A stretch of 64,000 nucleotides of DNA from UBA2965 sp036526135 (GCA_036526135.1 DATCZA010000029.1:21779-85778); one strand, 5' to 3'. Positions 9,523 to 18,824 are shown, numbered from the stretch's first letter. The notes: a model not told the origin generated them from the letters alone. A program made the numbers and translations.

Positions 9523-9669
9523 GGTCTCTGGGTCTTCCTGACCAGCTTCGGACGGATACTACTCGAAAGACGGCTTATTCGCGCTGCCTGCTCGTTGCGC
9601 TTCGCCGAGGTGTTCGGCCACACTTGATGACAAGGTCGATCGTCGGGCACCCGGGAAGGAGGGAAGACA

Positions 9670-10503
9670 TTGGACAGACTGGCAGGCAGGACGGCGCTGA
9701 TCACGGGCGCCGCCAGGGGTCTCGGCGCGCAGATCGCCAAGCGGTTCGCGGAGGAAGGCGCCATGGTGATCGTGAACGATCTCAACCTCGAAGCGGCCGA
9801 AGCCACGGCTGCCGCCATCGGGGGGCGGGCGTTGGCCTGTGACGTGAGCGACTCGTCCGCCGTCAACGCGATGTTCGAGGAGGTCGCCTCCATTGCTGAC
9901 CGCCTCGACGTTCTCGTCAACAACGCCGGCATCAGCGGCGTCGAGGGCGACAGCAACGCTCAGCTGCGCATCCAGCGGGCATTCGAGCGGGCGGACGCCG
10001 CCGCGCGTGGTGAGGTGCCCGACCTCGATCCGCCGATCCTGGAAGTGAGCGACGAAGCCTGGGGGCGCATGCTCGCCGTCCACCTCAACGGCACGTTCTA
10101 CTGCAGCCGCGCGGCCGTGGCGTTGCTCAACCGCAACACAGACCGGCCGGAGGGCGGCGCCGCGATCATCAACATGGGCAGCATCATGGGCACCTCGGGT
10201 GGCGCCGGGGCTTCCGCCTACTGCGCCGCCAAGGCCGGGATCCTCGGGCTCACCCGGTCCCTGGCCCGGGAGCTTGCGCCTTACGACATCAGGGTGAACG
10301 CCATCGCGCCGGGATACATACACACGGACATGACGAGCCCAATGGAAGCCATGTACCCGCTGCTCAAGGCTCAGACGCCCCAGGGCCGCATCGGCGAGCC
10401 AGACGACATCGCCTGGGCCGCCGTCTACCTGGCAAGCCTCGAAGCGAAGTTCGTCACCGGTCAGACCCTGTCGCCGAACGGCGGGTGGCACATGAGTCAG
10501 TGA
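9670..10503 (+). CDS. SDR family NAD(P)-dependent oxidoreductase
   Basis: A 277-residue classical short-chain dehydrogenase. The cofactor motif is TGAARGLG (12-19), NNAG is at 84-87, and the catalytic residues are Ser171, Tyr184 and Lys188 (SAYCAAKAG). A 30-residue insertion around 92-125 lengthens the loop after NNAG. The start is TTG at 9670, preceded by a strong Shine-Dalgarno (GGAAGGAGGG, about 6 bases upstream); no in-frame ATG fits. The end overlaps the convergent hydrolase by seven bases. Substrate unknown. Confidence 0.88.
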   Translation: MDRLAGRTALITGAARGLGAQIAKRFAEEGAMVIVNDLNLEAAEATAAAIGGRALACDVSDSSAVNAMFEEVASIADRLDVLVNNAGISGVEGDSNAQLRIQRAFERADAAARGEVPDLDPPILEVSDEAWGRMLAVHLNGTFYCSRAAVALLNRNTDRPEGGAAIINMGSIMGTSGGAGASAYCAAKAGILGLTRSLARELAPYDIRVNAIAPGYIHTDMTSPMEAMYPLLKAQTPQGRIGEPDDIAWAAVYLASLEAKFVTGQTLSPNGGWHMSQ

Positions 10504-11303
10504 TCGGCGGGGGGCAGCTGGCCGATGAACTCCGCCAGGGCGTCGAGCACCTGGTTGGGCCGCTCGGCGAGCATGGAGTGACCGCAGCCAGGAAGGCTTA
10601 CGTAGCGCGCTGAAAGGGCATTGGCCACCGCCTGCCCCGAGCGCGCGGGCGTCATGCTGTCTGAACCTCCGGCGATCACCAGCACGGGGCAGCTCACAAG
10701 CCCGGGCAGCTGATCCAGATCGCACTCGTTGCAGGCGGTGAAGTCGGCGTGATAGACGCCGGGAGCCGCGCGCTCCAGCAGACGCTCCTCGGCGCCCAGC
10801 ATCCAGATGCCTGGGTTGTCGCTGGCCCCGAGCCGACCCTGAGGACTGTGACTCCAGGTATTCGCCATGTCGATGGCTGCGTGATCGTCGTCCCGGGACG
10901 CTCCCAGCAGCTGCTCGGTAACCGCCATGGGCGCGGACGTGCCCAGCAGCGCGAGCCCCAGGCAGCGGTCGGGAAAGAGCCGGGCAAAGGCCTGCCCAAC
11001 CAGGGAGCCCAGGCTGTGACCGACGACGACGGCCTCCGCCACGCCCAGCGCGTCGAGCAGCTCGGCAAGCCAGGATGCAAGGGCTGGTACAGAAGCCAAC
11101 GGCGCCCCCTTCGATCGCCCGTGGGCGGGAAAGTCCGGCGCCACCACCGCGAAACCGTGTCGCGCGAAGTAACGGCTGGGCATGACCCAGACGCTGTGAT
11201 CGAAGCCCGCCCCGTGAAGAAACACCACGCAGGGCCGCCGTGCGTCGAACGGCACGCTGCCCGTGCCCGCGAAGGCGCAGTGACCGCCGACTTCCACCCT
11301 CAT
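10497..11303 (-). CDS. Alpha/beta fold hydrolase
   Basis: A 268-residue alpha/beta hydrolase with FLHGAGFDHSVW for the oxyanion hole, nucleophile Ser97 in VVGHSLGS and a catalytic histidine in GCGHSMLAERP. The ATG (11301-11303) overlaps the stop of metY by four bases (ATGA), so it is the second gene of that operon. Open frame further upstream overlaps metY and is not coding. Pairing with MetY may hint at hydrolysis of an acyl or homoserine ester, but this is only inference from position. Confidence 0.85.
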   Translation of the reverse strand: MRVEVGGHCAFAGTGSVPFDARRPCVVFLHGAGFDHSVWVMPSRYFARHGFAVVAPDFPAHGRSKGAPLASVPALASWLAELLDALGVAEAVVVGHSLGSLVGQAFARLFPDRCLGLALLGTSAPMAVTEQLLGASRDDDHAAIDMANTWSHSPQGRLGASDNPGIWMLGAEERLLERAAPGVYHADFTACNECDLDQLPGLVSCPVLVIAGGSDSMTPARSGQAVANALSARYVSLPGCGHSMLAERPNQVLDALAEFIGQLPPADH

Positions 11304-12625
11304 GTGGACACTCCGGCCGCCCGCTCGGCCCGCTTCAACGCCCCCCGCAGATCGTCGATCAGGTCGGCCGGATCTTCGAGCCCGACCGATACCCGAATGA
11401 GCCCTTCGCCGATCCCGGCCGCCTCGAGGGCCTTTGCGTCCATGCGATGGTGGGTCGTGCTGGCCGGATGGATGACCAGCGACTTCGCGTCCCCAACGTT
11501 CGCCAGGTGCGAGAAGAGCTGCAGGCTTTCGATGAACGCGCGCCCGGCTTCCCGCCCGCCCTTGATGTCGAATCCCATCACCGCACCCGCTCCGCGCGGC
11601 AGCAGCGTCTTCGCCAGGTCGTGATCGGGGTGCCCGGCAAGATCGGGATGGTTCACGGCGGTCACCATGGGATGCCCGGCTAGAAAATCCGCAATTGCTC
11701 GAGCATTGGCCACGTGCCGGTCCATGCGCAGCGGCAGCGTTTCGAGGCCCTGGAGGATCTGAAAGGCCGTCATCGGCGCCATGCACGCACCGAAATCTCT
11801 CAGACCCTCCTTCCGGGCGCGCATGATGAACGCTTCCGGGCCGAACTCTTCGGCAAATACCAGCCCGTGGAAACCGTCGTAGGGTTGGGACAGGGTTGAA
11901 AACCTCGCCGAGGCCTCCCAGTCGAAGGTTCCGCCGTCGACGATCAGGCCGCCGATAACCACTCCGTGGCCGCTTAAGAACTTGGTCGCGGAATGCACAA
12001 CCAGGTCCGCGCCGTGATCGAGAGGGCGGAACAGGTACGGGGTGGTGAACGTGGCGTCGATCATCAGCGGGAGCCCCGCTGCGTGCGCCGCGTCGGCAAC
12101 GGCGGGGACGTTCATCACCTCGAGCCCCGGGTTGCCGAGGATCTCACCGAACACCAGGCGGGTCTCTTCCCGCACGGCGTCAGCAAACGCCTGGGGGTCG
12201 CGAGGATCCACGAAGGTGGTGCTGATACCGAATCGCGGCAGGGTATACGCCAGAAGATTGTGGGTGCCGCCATAGAGAGATCGCGAAGCAACGATGTGAT
12301 CTCCTGCGCCCAGCAGCGTGGCCACCGCAAGATGCATGGCGGCCTGGCCGCTGGCCGTGGCGATGGCGCCTACGCCACCGTCCAGCGCAGCGATGCGCTC
12401 CTCCAGCACGGCATTGGTGGGATTCGAAAGCCTCGAGTAAACGTGCCCGGCGCGCTCGATGTTGAAAAGCCCGGCGGCGAAGTCCGAGTCGGGGAAGACG
12501 AAAGCGGCGCTCTGATAGATGGGCGTCGCCCGGGCGCCCGTTGCAGGATCCGGTCGCGCGCCGGCATGCAGCGCCAGAGTATCGAATCCGGTAGGTCGGG
12601 GAGCCTGGTGTTTTGTGCCTGCCAT
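11300..12625 (-). CDS. metY: O-acetylhomoserine sulfhydrylase-type PLP enzyme
   Basis: A 441-residue Cys/Met-metabolism PLP enzyme. The PLP lysine is Lys215 in VVHSATKFLSGHG, preceded by the ASGQAAM phosphate-binding turn and by the SNPTNAVLEERIAALDGG block typical of MetY. It would make homocysteine from O-acetylhomoserine and sulfide. The start at 12625 is chosen because GGAAGG precedes it at suitable spacing; an alternative ATG six codons upstream (12643) has none. It is coupled to an alpha/beta hydrolase downstream. Confidence 0.88.
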   Translation of the reverse strand: MAGTKHQAPRPTGFDTLALHAGARPDPATGARATPIYQSAAFVFPDSDFAAGLFNIERAGHVYSRLSNPTNAVLEERIAALDGGVGAIATASGQAAMHLAVATLLGAGDHIVASRSLYGGTHNLLAYTLPRFGISTTFVDPRDPQAFADAVREETRLVFGEILGNPGLEVMNVPAVADAAHAAGLPLMIDATFTTPYLFRPLDHGADLVVHSATKFLSGHGVVIGGLIVDGGTFDWEASARFSTLSQPYDGFHGLVFAEEFGPEAFIMRARKEGLRDFGACMAPMTAFQILQGLETLPLRMDRHVANARAIADFLAGHPMVTAVNHPDLAGHPDHDLAKTLLPRGAGAVMGFDIKGGREAGRAFIESLQLFSHLANVGDAKSLVIHPASTTHHRMDAKALEAAGIGEGLIRVSVGLEDPADLIDDLRGALKRAERAAGVST

Positions 12626-12706
12626 GATGGGCGCCTTCCGCATAGGAGGGCGACGAGGCTAACCGAGCCCCACGGGCAGTGGCAATCCGTTCTCCGGGCC
12701 CGGACC

Positions 12707-13471
12707 CTAGCTCAGGTAGTGCGCGCGCAGCGCGTCGACATCACCGCGGGTGAGCCCGATGGCGCGCTCCAGGTAGGCTTCCAGGCTTCCGCAGGCGCTC
12801 TCCATCTCCTCCAGAGCGGCCATGATGTACTCTTCGCGAACCCCCGACAGCACCCGGGCCCCTTCGACGTCGATGTTGTCGTGACCCAGATTCTGGCGGA
12901 TGCGCGGCAGTATGAACGCCTCGAAATCCATCACATCGTTGGTGAGCATGTAGTCGTGGATGACGGTTTCCCGGGGCACGCCGAGCGCCAGCAGGATCAG
13001 CGCCACCCCGACCCCCGTGCGGTCCTTTCCGGCGGTGCAGTGCACGAGGAACCCGCCCGGGGCATGCTCGAGCAGCGCGGCAAACATCGACGAGTAACCC
13101 TCGACGTGATCGCGGGCGAGCTCCCGCGTGATGGTGCGCATGAAGTCGACCCGTTGGCTCACGTCCACGTAACCAGCCCGCAGCGAGTCCCGCAGCTGGG
13201 TCGCGCTGCCCGGGTCCATGGGAATCTCGACCCGGCGGGAGACGTGATGCGGCACGGGCGTCGGATCCACCTCCCGCTCGTCGGGCCGCCTGAGATCGCA
13301 GATCACGTCGATGCCCAGCTCCGCGAACTGCGCCAGCGCTTCCTGGCTCAGGCTGGCAAGCTGACCGCAACGGAACAGCAACCCACGACGAACCGTCGCG
13401 CCGTCGGCGGCGGCGTAGCCACCGAAATCGCGAAAGTTCACCGCGCCCGTGAGGTCGACGACCCTATCCAT
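12707..13471 (-). CDS. Tyrosine-protein phosphatase (PtpB-like)
   Basis: A 254-residue phosphatase of the bacterial Y_phosphatase3 type. The P-loop is HCTAGKDRTG (Cys145, Arg151), which is the lipid/tyrosine phosphatase signature of the MptpB group, and the N-terminal GAVNFRDFGGY motif is conserved in it. The members act on phosphotyrosine and phosphoinositides, often as secreted effectors in pathogens, but no signal peptide is seen here. It is a single gene between MetY and the TM2 protein. Confidence 0.88.
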   Translation of the reverse strand: MDRVVDLTGAVNFRDFGGYAAADGATVRRGLLFRCGQLASLSQEALAQFAELGIDVICDLRRPDEREVDPTPVPHHVSRRVEIPMDPGSATQLRDSLRAGYVDVSQRVDFMRTITRELARDHVEGYSSMFAALLEHAPGGFLVHCTAGKDRTGVGVALILLALGVPRETVIHDYMLTNDVMDFEAFILPRIRQNLGHDNIDVEGARVLSGVREEYIMAALEEMESACGSLEAYLERAIGLTRGDVDALRAHYLS

Positions 13472-13546
13472 GCAAGGTTCCCGTGGCAGCGTGAAGAGGC
13501 GGCGAGCTTACCAGAAGCGCAAGCCGAGATGGCAGCCTGCCGCCGC

Positions 13547-13942
13547 TCAGCCCGCCCGTTCGTGATTCAGCGCGCTCACCTGCTCGTTGAGCGTCCAGTA
13601 GTCGTAGATCACGCCGATCCCGAACAGGCCCACGGTAAAGAGATAGATGATCCCGGTCATCCACTTGCCCTGATAAAAGCGGTGGACGCCGAAGAAACCC
13701 AGAAACGTGAGCAGCACCCAGGCCACCGTGTAGCTCTTCTCGCCCTGCTGATAGCGCCGGTCGGCGGACGCCTCCAGGTTGGGCATGAGGATCAGGTCGA
13801 TGAGCCAGCCGATGAGGAACAGGCCCAGGGTGAAGAAGTAGATGGTCCCGCTTACGGGCCGGCCGAAATAGAAGCGGTGCGCGCCCAGGAACCCGAATAT
13901 CCAGAGGATGTATCCGACCGCAAGGCTGTGCGTGTTGTTCAT
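13547..13942 (-). CDS. TM2 domain protein with two TM2 repeats
   Basis: A 131-residue membrane protein made of two tandem TM2 units. Each has a helix, a G(A/V)HRFY motif (GAHRFYFGR near 20; GVHRFYQGK near 90) and a second helix ending in an acidic residue (IGWLIDLI; IGVIYDYW). The start at 13942 has GGAGG about six bases upstream; a GTG twelve codons earlier lacks one. TM2 proteins have no settled function. Neighbours give no clue. Confidence 0.82.
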   Translation of the reverse strand: MNNTHSLAVGYILWIFGFLGAHRFYFGRPVSGTIYFFTLGLFLIGWLIDLILMPNLEASADRRYQQGEKSYTVAWVLLTFLGFFGVHRFYQGKWMTGIIYLFTVGLFGIGVIYDYWTLNEQVSALNHERAG

Positions 13943-14002
13943 GCGGGCCTCCAGCAGATCAGGCGAAAGATGCTTCACGTTGCCCCGAACCGGCGCCGCC
14001 CG

Positions 14003-14338
14003 TCAACGGTGACGTGCCGTGAGCTCCGCAATGCCCCGGATGACCTCGGGCCCGACCGGCTCCGGCAGATCGTGCCCGATGCCCTCGAGCACCAGGAGTC
14101 TGGACCGCTCGAGCGCCTAGTGGGTATCCACGCCGCCCTCCACGGGGACGAGGGGGTCGTCGCTGCCGTGAACGAGGAAAGCCGCGACGTCGAGCTGCTC
14201 CGGCGCCGGCCACCGGTTACCGGCCGCGGCGATGGCGATGCCGGCGATCTGGCGCGCAAAACCTTCGGGGTAGAAGCTGCGGTTTAGGTAAGAGGGGATC
14301 GGCGATTTTAGAACCAGCTGCGAGATTCGCAAGCTGCC
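14003..14338 (-). pseudogene. Decayed alpha/beta hydrolase C-terminus with internal TAG
   Basis: Read on the minus strand, this segment encodes a recognisable hydrolase tail: SFYPEGFARQIAGIAIAAAG, then FLVHGSDDPLVPVEGGVDTH (acidic catalytic residue region), then an in-frame TAG at about 14117-14119, then LVLEGIGHDLP with the catalytic-histidine block, and a final TGA at 14003-14005. Upstream, a TGA at 14339-14341 closes the frame and the N-terminal half with the nucleophile is missing. It looks like a 5'-truncated, nonsense-mutated relic. A sequencing error could explain the TAG but not the lost first half. Confidence 0.65.
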
Positions 14339-14408
14339 TCACAACATCGGATTGCACGCCGGGACGCTCTCGGAGTAGGGTTTTCTCCACCCGACAAGGA
14401 ACGTCCCG

Positions 14409-15365
14409 TTGCAGCAGCTGCCCGACCCAGTCCGGATCCCCACCAACGACATCGAGCTCGAGGTTTTCGAGCAAGGCGCGGGCGCGCCAGTGGTGCTGTG
14501 CCACGGGTGGCCGGAGCACGCCTACTCCTGGCGACACCAGATGAGCCCCCTGGCTGAGGCCGGCTACCACGTGATCGTGCCCAACCAGCGCGGTTACGGG
14601 CACTCGAGCCGACCGCAGAAGGTGACCGACTACGACATCACCCATCTCGCCGCAGACCTCACCGGCCTGCTCGATCATTTCGGGTACGACCGGGCGGTAT
14701 TCTGCGGCCATGACTGGGGCGCCATCGCGGTATGGAACCTGGCCATGCTGCACCCGGACAGGGTGGCCGGGGTGATCAACTTGAGCGTACCTCTGCTGCG
14801 CCGGGGGCCTACGGACTGGGTCTCGCACTGGGAAAGCCTCCTCGGCGAAGATTTCTACATCGTTCACTTCAACCGCCGGCCCGGCGTGGCAGACGCGGTC
14901 TTCGAGGAAAACCCGCGACGCTTCCTCGGCAACCTGTACCGTACCCATCAATGGCAGGAGCCAGCAGCCGAGCCCCGATCCGGCATGCCGCTGATCAACC
15001 TCGCACGGGCAAACCGGCCGCGCGGCAGGCCGCTGATGAGCGACGCCGAGCTGGACGTTTTCGTACGTGCCTTCGAACACTCCGGGTTCTCCGGCGGCAT
15101 CAACTGGTACCGGAACTTCGCGCGCAACTGGAAGCTGACCGCTGACGTGCCCGAGCACGTTCCGCACCCGGCGATGATGATCTATGGCCGCTACGACATC
15201 GTGCCCGTGTTCGACAAGCTCAGGGACTTCGTTCCGCTGGTGGAAACCCACGTGCTCGACTGCGGCCACTGGATCCAGCAGGAACTGCCCGGCGAGACCA
15301 ATCGCCTGATGCTGGACTGGCTCGAGCGAAACTATCCTTCGAACCGACGACGGAGCAGCCAATGA
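14409..15365 (+). CDS. Epoxide-hydrolase-like alpha/beta hydrolase
   Basis: A 318-residue alpha/beta hydrolase with the epoxide hydrolase pattern: HGWP (32-35) for the oxyanion hole, an aspartate nucleophile in CGHDWGA (Asp102, Trp103), a cap-domain tyrosine in INWYRNF, and the catalytic histidine in DCGHWIQQE. The start is TTG at 14409 with AAGGA upstream. Its stop overlaps the start of the VOC gene (ATGA, 15362-15365), so the two form an operon. It likely opens an epoxide or a related electrophile. Confidence 0.88.
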   Translation: MQQLPDPVRIPTNDIELEVFEQGAGAPVVLCHGWPEHAYSWRHQMSPLAEAGYHVIVPNQRGYGHSSRPQKVTDYDITHLAADLTGLLDHFGYDRAVFCGHDWGAIAVWNLAMLHPDRVAGVINLSVPLLRRGPTDWVSHWESLLGEDFYIVHFNRRPGVADAVFEENPRRFLGNLYRTHQWQEPAAEPRSGMPLINLARANRPRGRPLMSDAELDVFVRAFEHSGFSGGINWYRNFARNWKLTADVPEHVPHPAMMIYGRYDIVPVFDKLRDFVPLVETHVLDCGHWIQQELPGETNRLMLDWLERNYPSNRRRSSQ

Positions 15366-15850
15366 ACGCCATCAAGGGCTTGAACCACGCCGCCTATCGA
15401 TGCCGCAACTCTGAGGAGACCCGGCAGTTCTACGAGGATTTCCTGGGATTGCCCCTGGTCGACGCCCTGCCCATCGGCACTACCAAGACCGGCCGCGCCG
15501 CCCAGGTGCTGCACACGTTCTTCGCCATGGACGACGGCTCCTGCGTCGCCTTTTTCGAGGAGCCGGACGCGGCGTTCGACTTCAAGGATCAGCGCGACTT
15601 CGATCTGCATCTGGCACTGACCGTCGACATGGAGACCCTCCACGAGATGTTCGAGCGGGGAAAGGCGCAGGGCATCGAGACGCGCGGCATCTCAGATCAC
15701 GGGTTCATTCACTCGATCTACTTCCGCGATCCGAACGGCTACGTGGTCGAGCTGGCGGCACCCGTGGAGCTGCGAAGCGGCGCTAGCGCGGATGAGCGGC
15801 GGCTGCGCGCCCGGCAGGTTCTGGACGAGTGGGAGGCACGACGGCCCTAG
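15362..15850 (+). CDS. VOC (glyoxalase/dioxygenase) family protein
   Basis: A 162-residue vicinal-oxygen-chelate protein. It begins GLNHAAYRCRNSEETRQFYE, with a metal-ligand histidine, and ends with the conserved SIYFRDPNGYVVELAAP motif with its glutamate ligand. The fold supports glyoxalase, extradiol dioxygenase or isomerase activity; the sequence does not decide. Translational coupling to the epoxide-hydrolase-like gene suggests a shared detoxification or catabolic step. Confidence 0.85.
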   Translation: MNAIKGLNHAAYRCRNSEETRQFYEDFLGLPLVDALPIGTTKTGRAAQVLHTFFAMDDGSCVAFFEEPDAAFDFKDQRDFDLHLALTVDMETLHEMFERGKAQGIETRGISDHGFIHSIYFRDPNGYVVELAAPVELRSGASADERRLRARQVLDEWEARRP

Positions 15851-15908
15851 CTTTCCCGATGCCGCTTGCCGTTCACGCGGCTCGAGACCGCTGCAGGCCG
15901 GCGCCGCG

Positions 15909-16307
15909 TCAGGACGGGATCATGAAGCTCCCGCTGGCCTCCGCGACCACCTCCTCGGTGTCCGTGCGAATCACTTTGCCTTCCATGATCGCGAGGCGGC
16001 CCTTGCGCTTCAGGCAGCGGCCTTCCAGACGCACCGGCGTGCCCACCGGCAGCTGCGCCCGGTAGCGGACGTCCGCCCGGGCAGTGAAGCACTGCTCGCC
16101 GCGCAGCCAGATCCAGTTCGCCATGACGTCGTCCAGCAGGCTGAAGATGATTCCTCCGTGTGCTACCTTGTCGTAGCCGACGTGCTCTTCGCCCGGCGTG
16201 AATTCCGCCAGGCAGACGTCCTCCTCGAGGCGAAAGCGCACGTGGAGACCGATGGGGTTTCCGGGCCCGCAGACGAAGCAGCGGTTAGCCCGACTTTCTA
16301 ATGACAT
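15909..16307 (-). CDS. PaaI/hotdog family thioesterase
   Basis: A 132-residue hotdog-fold protein. CFVCGPGNPIGLHVRF at residue 10 and VAHGGIIFSLLDDVMANW in the central helix are typical of PaaI-type acyl-CoA thioesterases. The start (16305-16307) overlaps by two bases the most upstream ATG of the divergent Nudix gene, which argues for a later Nudix start. Substrate not determinable. Confidence 0.82.
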   Translation of the reverse strand: MSLESRANRCFVCGPGNPIGLHVRFRLEEDVCLAEFTPGEEHVGYDKVAHGGIIFSLLDDVMANWIWLRGEQCFTARADVRYRAQLPVGTPVRLEGRCLKRKGRLAIMEGKVIRTDTEEVVAEASGSFMIPS

Positions 16308-16338
16308 GCTGAATTTAGAGTTGCCCGACCCAGCCGGT

Positions 16339-16959
16339 ATGATAGCCCAAGTGCACGACCTGAATTTAATTCGATCCCGCCTGTCCGAGCACCGCGCGGA
16401 AGAGTTTGCGCCGGAGCCCGACATGCGGGAGGCCGCCGTGGCCGTCATCCTGCGTGAGGTCTCCAGCCGGCCGGCCGAGATCCTGTTCATCAAGCGGGCG
16501 GAGAAGCCCGGAGACCCCTGGTCGGGGCACATGGCTTTTCCAGGCGGGCACCGGGACCCGGAGGACGAGAGTCTCAGAGCGGCCGCAGAACGGGAGACTC
16601 TGGAGGAGATCGGGCTGGACCTCGATTCGGCTCGCTACCTGGGTCCGCTGAACCAGCAGCGCGCCGTGGCCCGCGGCCGCCCCCTCAACATGCTCATCGC
16701 GCCCCACGTTTTCGAGATCGCCGGGGACCCTTCGTTCACCATCAACTACGAGGTGGCACAGGTGGTCTGGACCCCACTGGCACCGCTCGTATCAGGGGCG
16801 CTTCACGATACCGAGACCCGTCCGCTGGCAGGCACGCCGACGGTGTTCAACGGCTACCGCCTGCCCCAGGGACACTTTGTCTGGGGTCTCACCTACCGGA
16901 TGGTGAAGTCGTTCTTCGCCGCCATCGACCCGGGCTGGGAACCTCCGCCGGAGGTCTAG
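16339..16959 (+). CDS. CoA pyrophosphatase-type Nudix hydrolase
   Basis: A 206-residue Nudix protein with the box HMAFPGGHRDPEDESL leading into AAERETLEEIGLD, which carries the extra residue before the first acidic position that is usual in the CoA/NUDT7-like group. The family hydrolyses CoA and related pyrophosphates. The start at 16339 (MIAQVHDLNLIRSRL) is preferred because the ATG at 16306 collides with the divergent thioesterase start and leaves no promoter. Neither has a clear Shine-Dalgarno, so the start is uncertain by about 11 codons. Confidence 0.83.
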   Translation: MIAQVHDLNLIRSRLSEHRAEEFAPEPDMREAAVAVILREVSSRPAEILFIKRAEKPGDPWSGHMAFPGGHRDPEDESLRAAAERETLEEIGLDLDSARYLGPLNQQRAVARGRPLNMLIAPHVFEIAGDPSFTINYEVAQVVWTPLAPLVSGALHDTETRPLAGTPTVFNGYRLPQGHFVWGLTYRMVKSFFAAIDPGWEPPPEV

Positions 16960-16975
16960 CGAGCGCCGCTGACGC

Positions 16976-18364
16976 CTAAACGTCCATGCCGTGGAAGTTG
17001 GCGATGGCCAGGCCTGCGGCCACGCTGGTGAACGGATCGTGCTCCACGACCCGCCCGGGAAATCGATCCTCCAGAATGCGCCGCACCGCGGGAATCAGGC
17101 TGGAGCCGCCAGTGCACAGCACGATGTCCACGTCCCCATGGACGAGCCCGGCGAGCGCTACCGTTTCGTCCAGCGCTTGCTCCGCCTGTTCCAGGAGGTC
17201 GCCGATCAGCGATTCGAAACCCGCACGGGTCAAACGCACCTCCACGTCGATCTCGGATATGTCCAGCACCGCTTCTTCCCGAGCCGAAAGATCTGCTTTG
17301 AAGTCCTTGATGGTCTGAAACACCACGTAGCTCAAGTTCTGCTGGATCAGCTCCCGAAGCCGGCGGAACTTGCGCGCGCCCGGACCGCCCTGCCCTATGC
17401 ACTCCAAGACCGGCGTGGTGTAGCGGTTCTGGTTGAGCGTGTAGGTCACCGCCCAGTTGACCAGGAGCTCCTGGTAATCCTCGAAGGGAAAGACGGTTTC
17501 GATCTCCCGGTCCATACCCCGCCGGCGCCACGTCTCGCCTTTGCCGAGCAGCGGGAAGAGCAGCTCGCGAAACAGGCGCTGATCAATGTGGTCGCCGCCC
17601 AGCGCGATACCATGGGTGGTGACCACCTCGAAATCGCCGGCAGCCCGCCGCAGTATGCAGAAATCCAGCGTGCCGCCGCCGAAATCCAGGGTGAGCAGAT
17701 GCTCACCGGCAGCCTCGGGATGGGCAAAGAGATAACTCACGGCAGCGGCGATGGGCTCCGGATAAAAGCGCTGCTCCGTGATGCCCGCATACTTGTAAGC
17801 CTCCCCCAGTCGCGCCAGAGCAGTCTGGTTGCGGAACTCGTCCCGGCCTTCGAAGTTCACCGGATGGCCCAGGTGAGCGTAGTCGGCCCCGCTCACCGTC
17901 CGGGAGAGAGCCTTACGCATGCGAAGCAGTATCGGCGTGATGAGGGCAACCAGGCGGAAAGGATGATCGAAAACCATCAGGCGCCTCACCCGGGGATCGC
18001 CCAGGAGCCGCTTGGTCCCCCGGAACAGCCGCCCGTGCAGGCCGCTGTCGATCAGCGGCTGCCCGTAGATTTTCTGGGTGACGGTTTCCACCGGCGCGGG
18101 GTTCTCCGAATCCCCATGCTCCACGAAGGCGCTGGTCTCTGCGATCACCTCTGGAACCAGCTCCACGGTTCGGCCGGTATTGTCGGCGATGTACTGATTG
18201 ATGGCCGCCTGACCGGTAAGCGTCTGCAGCTCACGGTCGATGTAGGTGGCGGAGGGCATGATCGGATCGGCGCCCTCCAGCGCAACGAGCTGCAGCCGCT
18301 CGCCGTCGTAGGTGGCCGCCGCCGAGTTGGTCGTGCCGAAATCAATGCCGACCCCCACGCGCAT
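16976..18364 (-). CDS. Hsp70-family protein, YegD-like
   Basis: A 462-residue actin-fold ATPase. Phosphate-1 is GIDFGTTNS at the N-terminus, phosphate-2 is LLTLDFGGGTLDF, and the adenosine motif is LCTGGSSLIPAVRRIL. No substrate-binding domain follows, and the length matches YegD (about 450) rather than DnaK (about 640). It may be a specialised chaperone ATPase. The start ATG at 18362-18364 is the natural start of the domain. Confidence 0.88.
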   Translation of the reverse strand: MRVGVGIDFGTTNSAAATYDGERLQLVALEGADPIMPSATYIDRELQTLTGQAAINQYIADNTGRTVELVPEVIAETSAFVEHGDSENPAPVETVTQKIYGQPLIDSGLHGRLFRGTKRLLGDPRVRRLMVFDHPFRLVALITPILLRMRKALSRTVSGADYAHLGHPVNFEGRDEFRNQTALARLGEAYKYAGITEQRFYPEPIAAAVSYLFAHPEAAGEHLLTLDFGGGTLDFCILRRAAGDFEVVTTHGIALGGDHIDQRLFRELLFPLLGKGETWRRRGMDREIETVFPFEDYQELLVNWAVTYTLNQNRYTTPVLECIGQGGPGARKFRRLRELIQQNLSYVVFQTIKDFKADLSAREEAVLDISEIDVEVRLTRAGFESLIGDLLEQAEQALDETVALAGLVHGDVDIVLCTGGSSLIPAVRRILEDRFPGRVVEHDPFTSVAAGLAIANFHGMDV

Positions 18365-18433
18365 CAGTTGCCGCCCTCTCGTTGCCAATTCATCTCCAAC
18401 GCCTCGTCCCGGAAACCTTGCCGGCCGGCGCAA

Positions 18434-18817
18434 TCACGCAAGAGTCACCCGGATGTAAGCACGCCGGCGGAACCGCCCCGTCAATCGCGAGAGGAGATCG
18501 GCAAGTCGCATCTGCCACCCGTACCGGAGGCGCAGCGCCACGAGCGCCGCCTGGGCGTCCGCGCCCTCGATCAGCTCCGCGCGTGCCTGCAGCCACTCCC
18601 CCTGCAGCTTGCCCTTGACGTCACAGGCAGCAACCCGCGCGGTCTGGTCACGGCGCAAACGTTTGACCTTTCCGGCATCACCCGCCGAGAAGACGTAGTA
18701 AACGCCCGGCGCTTCGCCCGCCGAGGGAGCAAACCACACCGGCGTCTCGACCGCCGAGCCGTTCTTCCTGAAGGTAGCCAGATTGAAGTAGCGTGCGTCG
18801 TCGAGCGAGGTGCCCAC
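18434..18817 (-). CDS. PPOX/F420-type split-barrel flavoprotein
   Basis: A 127-residue split-barrel protein (YFNLATFRKNGSAVETPVWF at the N-terminus) of the pyridoxamine-5-phosphate-oxidase-like, 'PPOX class F420-dependent' group. GTG at 18815-18817 is chosen as start because a GGAG lies seven bases upstream; a TTG two codons earlier is too close to it. That Shine-Dalgarno is inside a 9-bp hairpin (18825-18849). Cofactor (FMN or F420) cannot be read from sequence. Confidence 0.78.
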   Translation of the reverse strand: MGTSLDDARYFNLATFRKNGSAVETPVWFAPSAGEAPGVYYVFSAGDAGKVKRLRRDQTARVAACDVKGKLQGEWLQARAELIEGADAQAALVALRLRYGWQMRLADLLSRLTGRFRRRAYIRVTLA

Positions 18818-18824
18818 CGACAAT

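Noticed and set aside
12626..12706. SAM riboswitch before metY
   Set aside because: The space is about 80 bases with no paired helices or U-run terminator that I can find.
11993..14287. 764-residue + strand open frame
   Set aside because: It mirrors metY, the phosphatase and the TM2 gene on the minus strand, and has a His/Arg/Gln-rich composition typical of GC-rich antisense frames.
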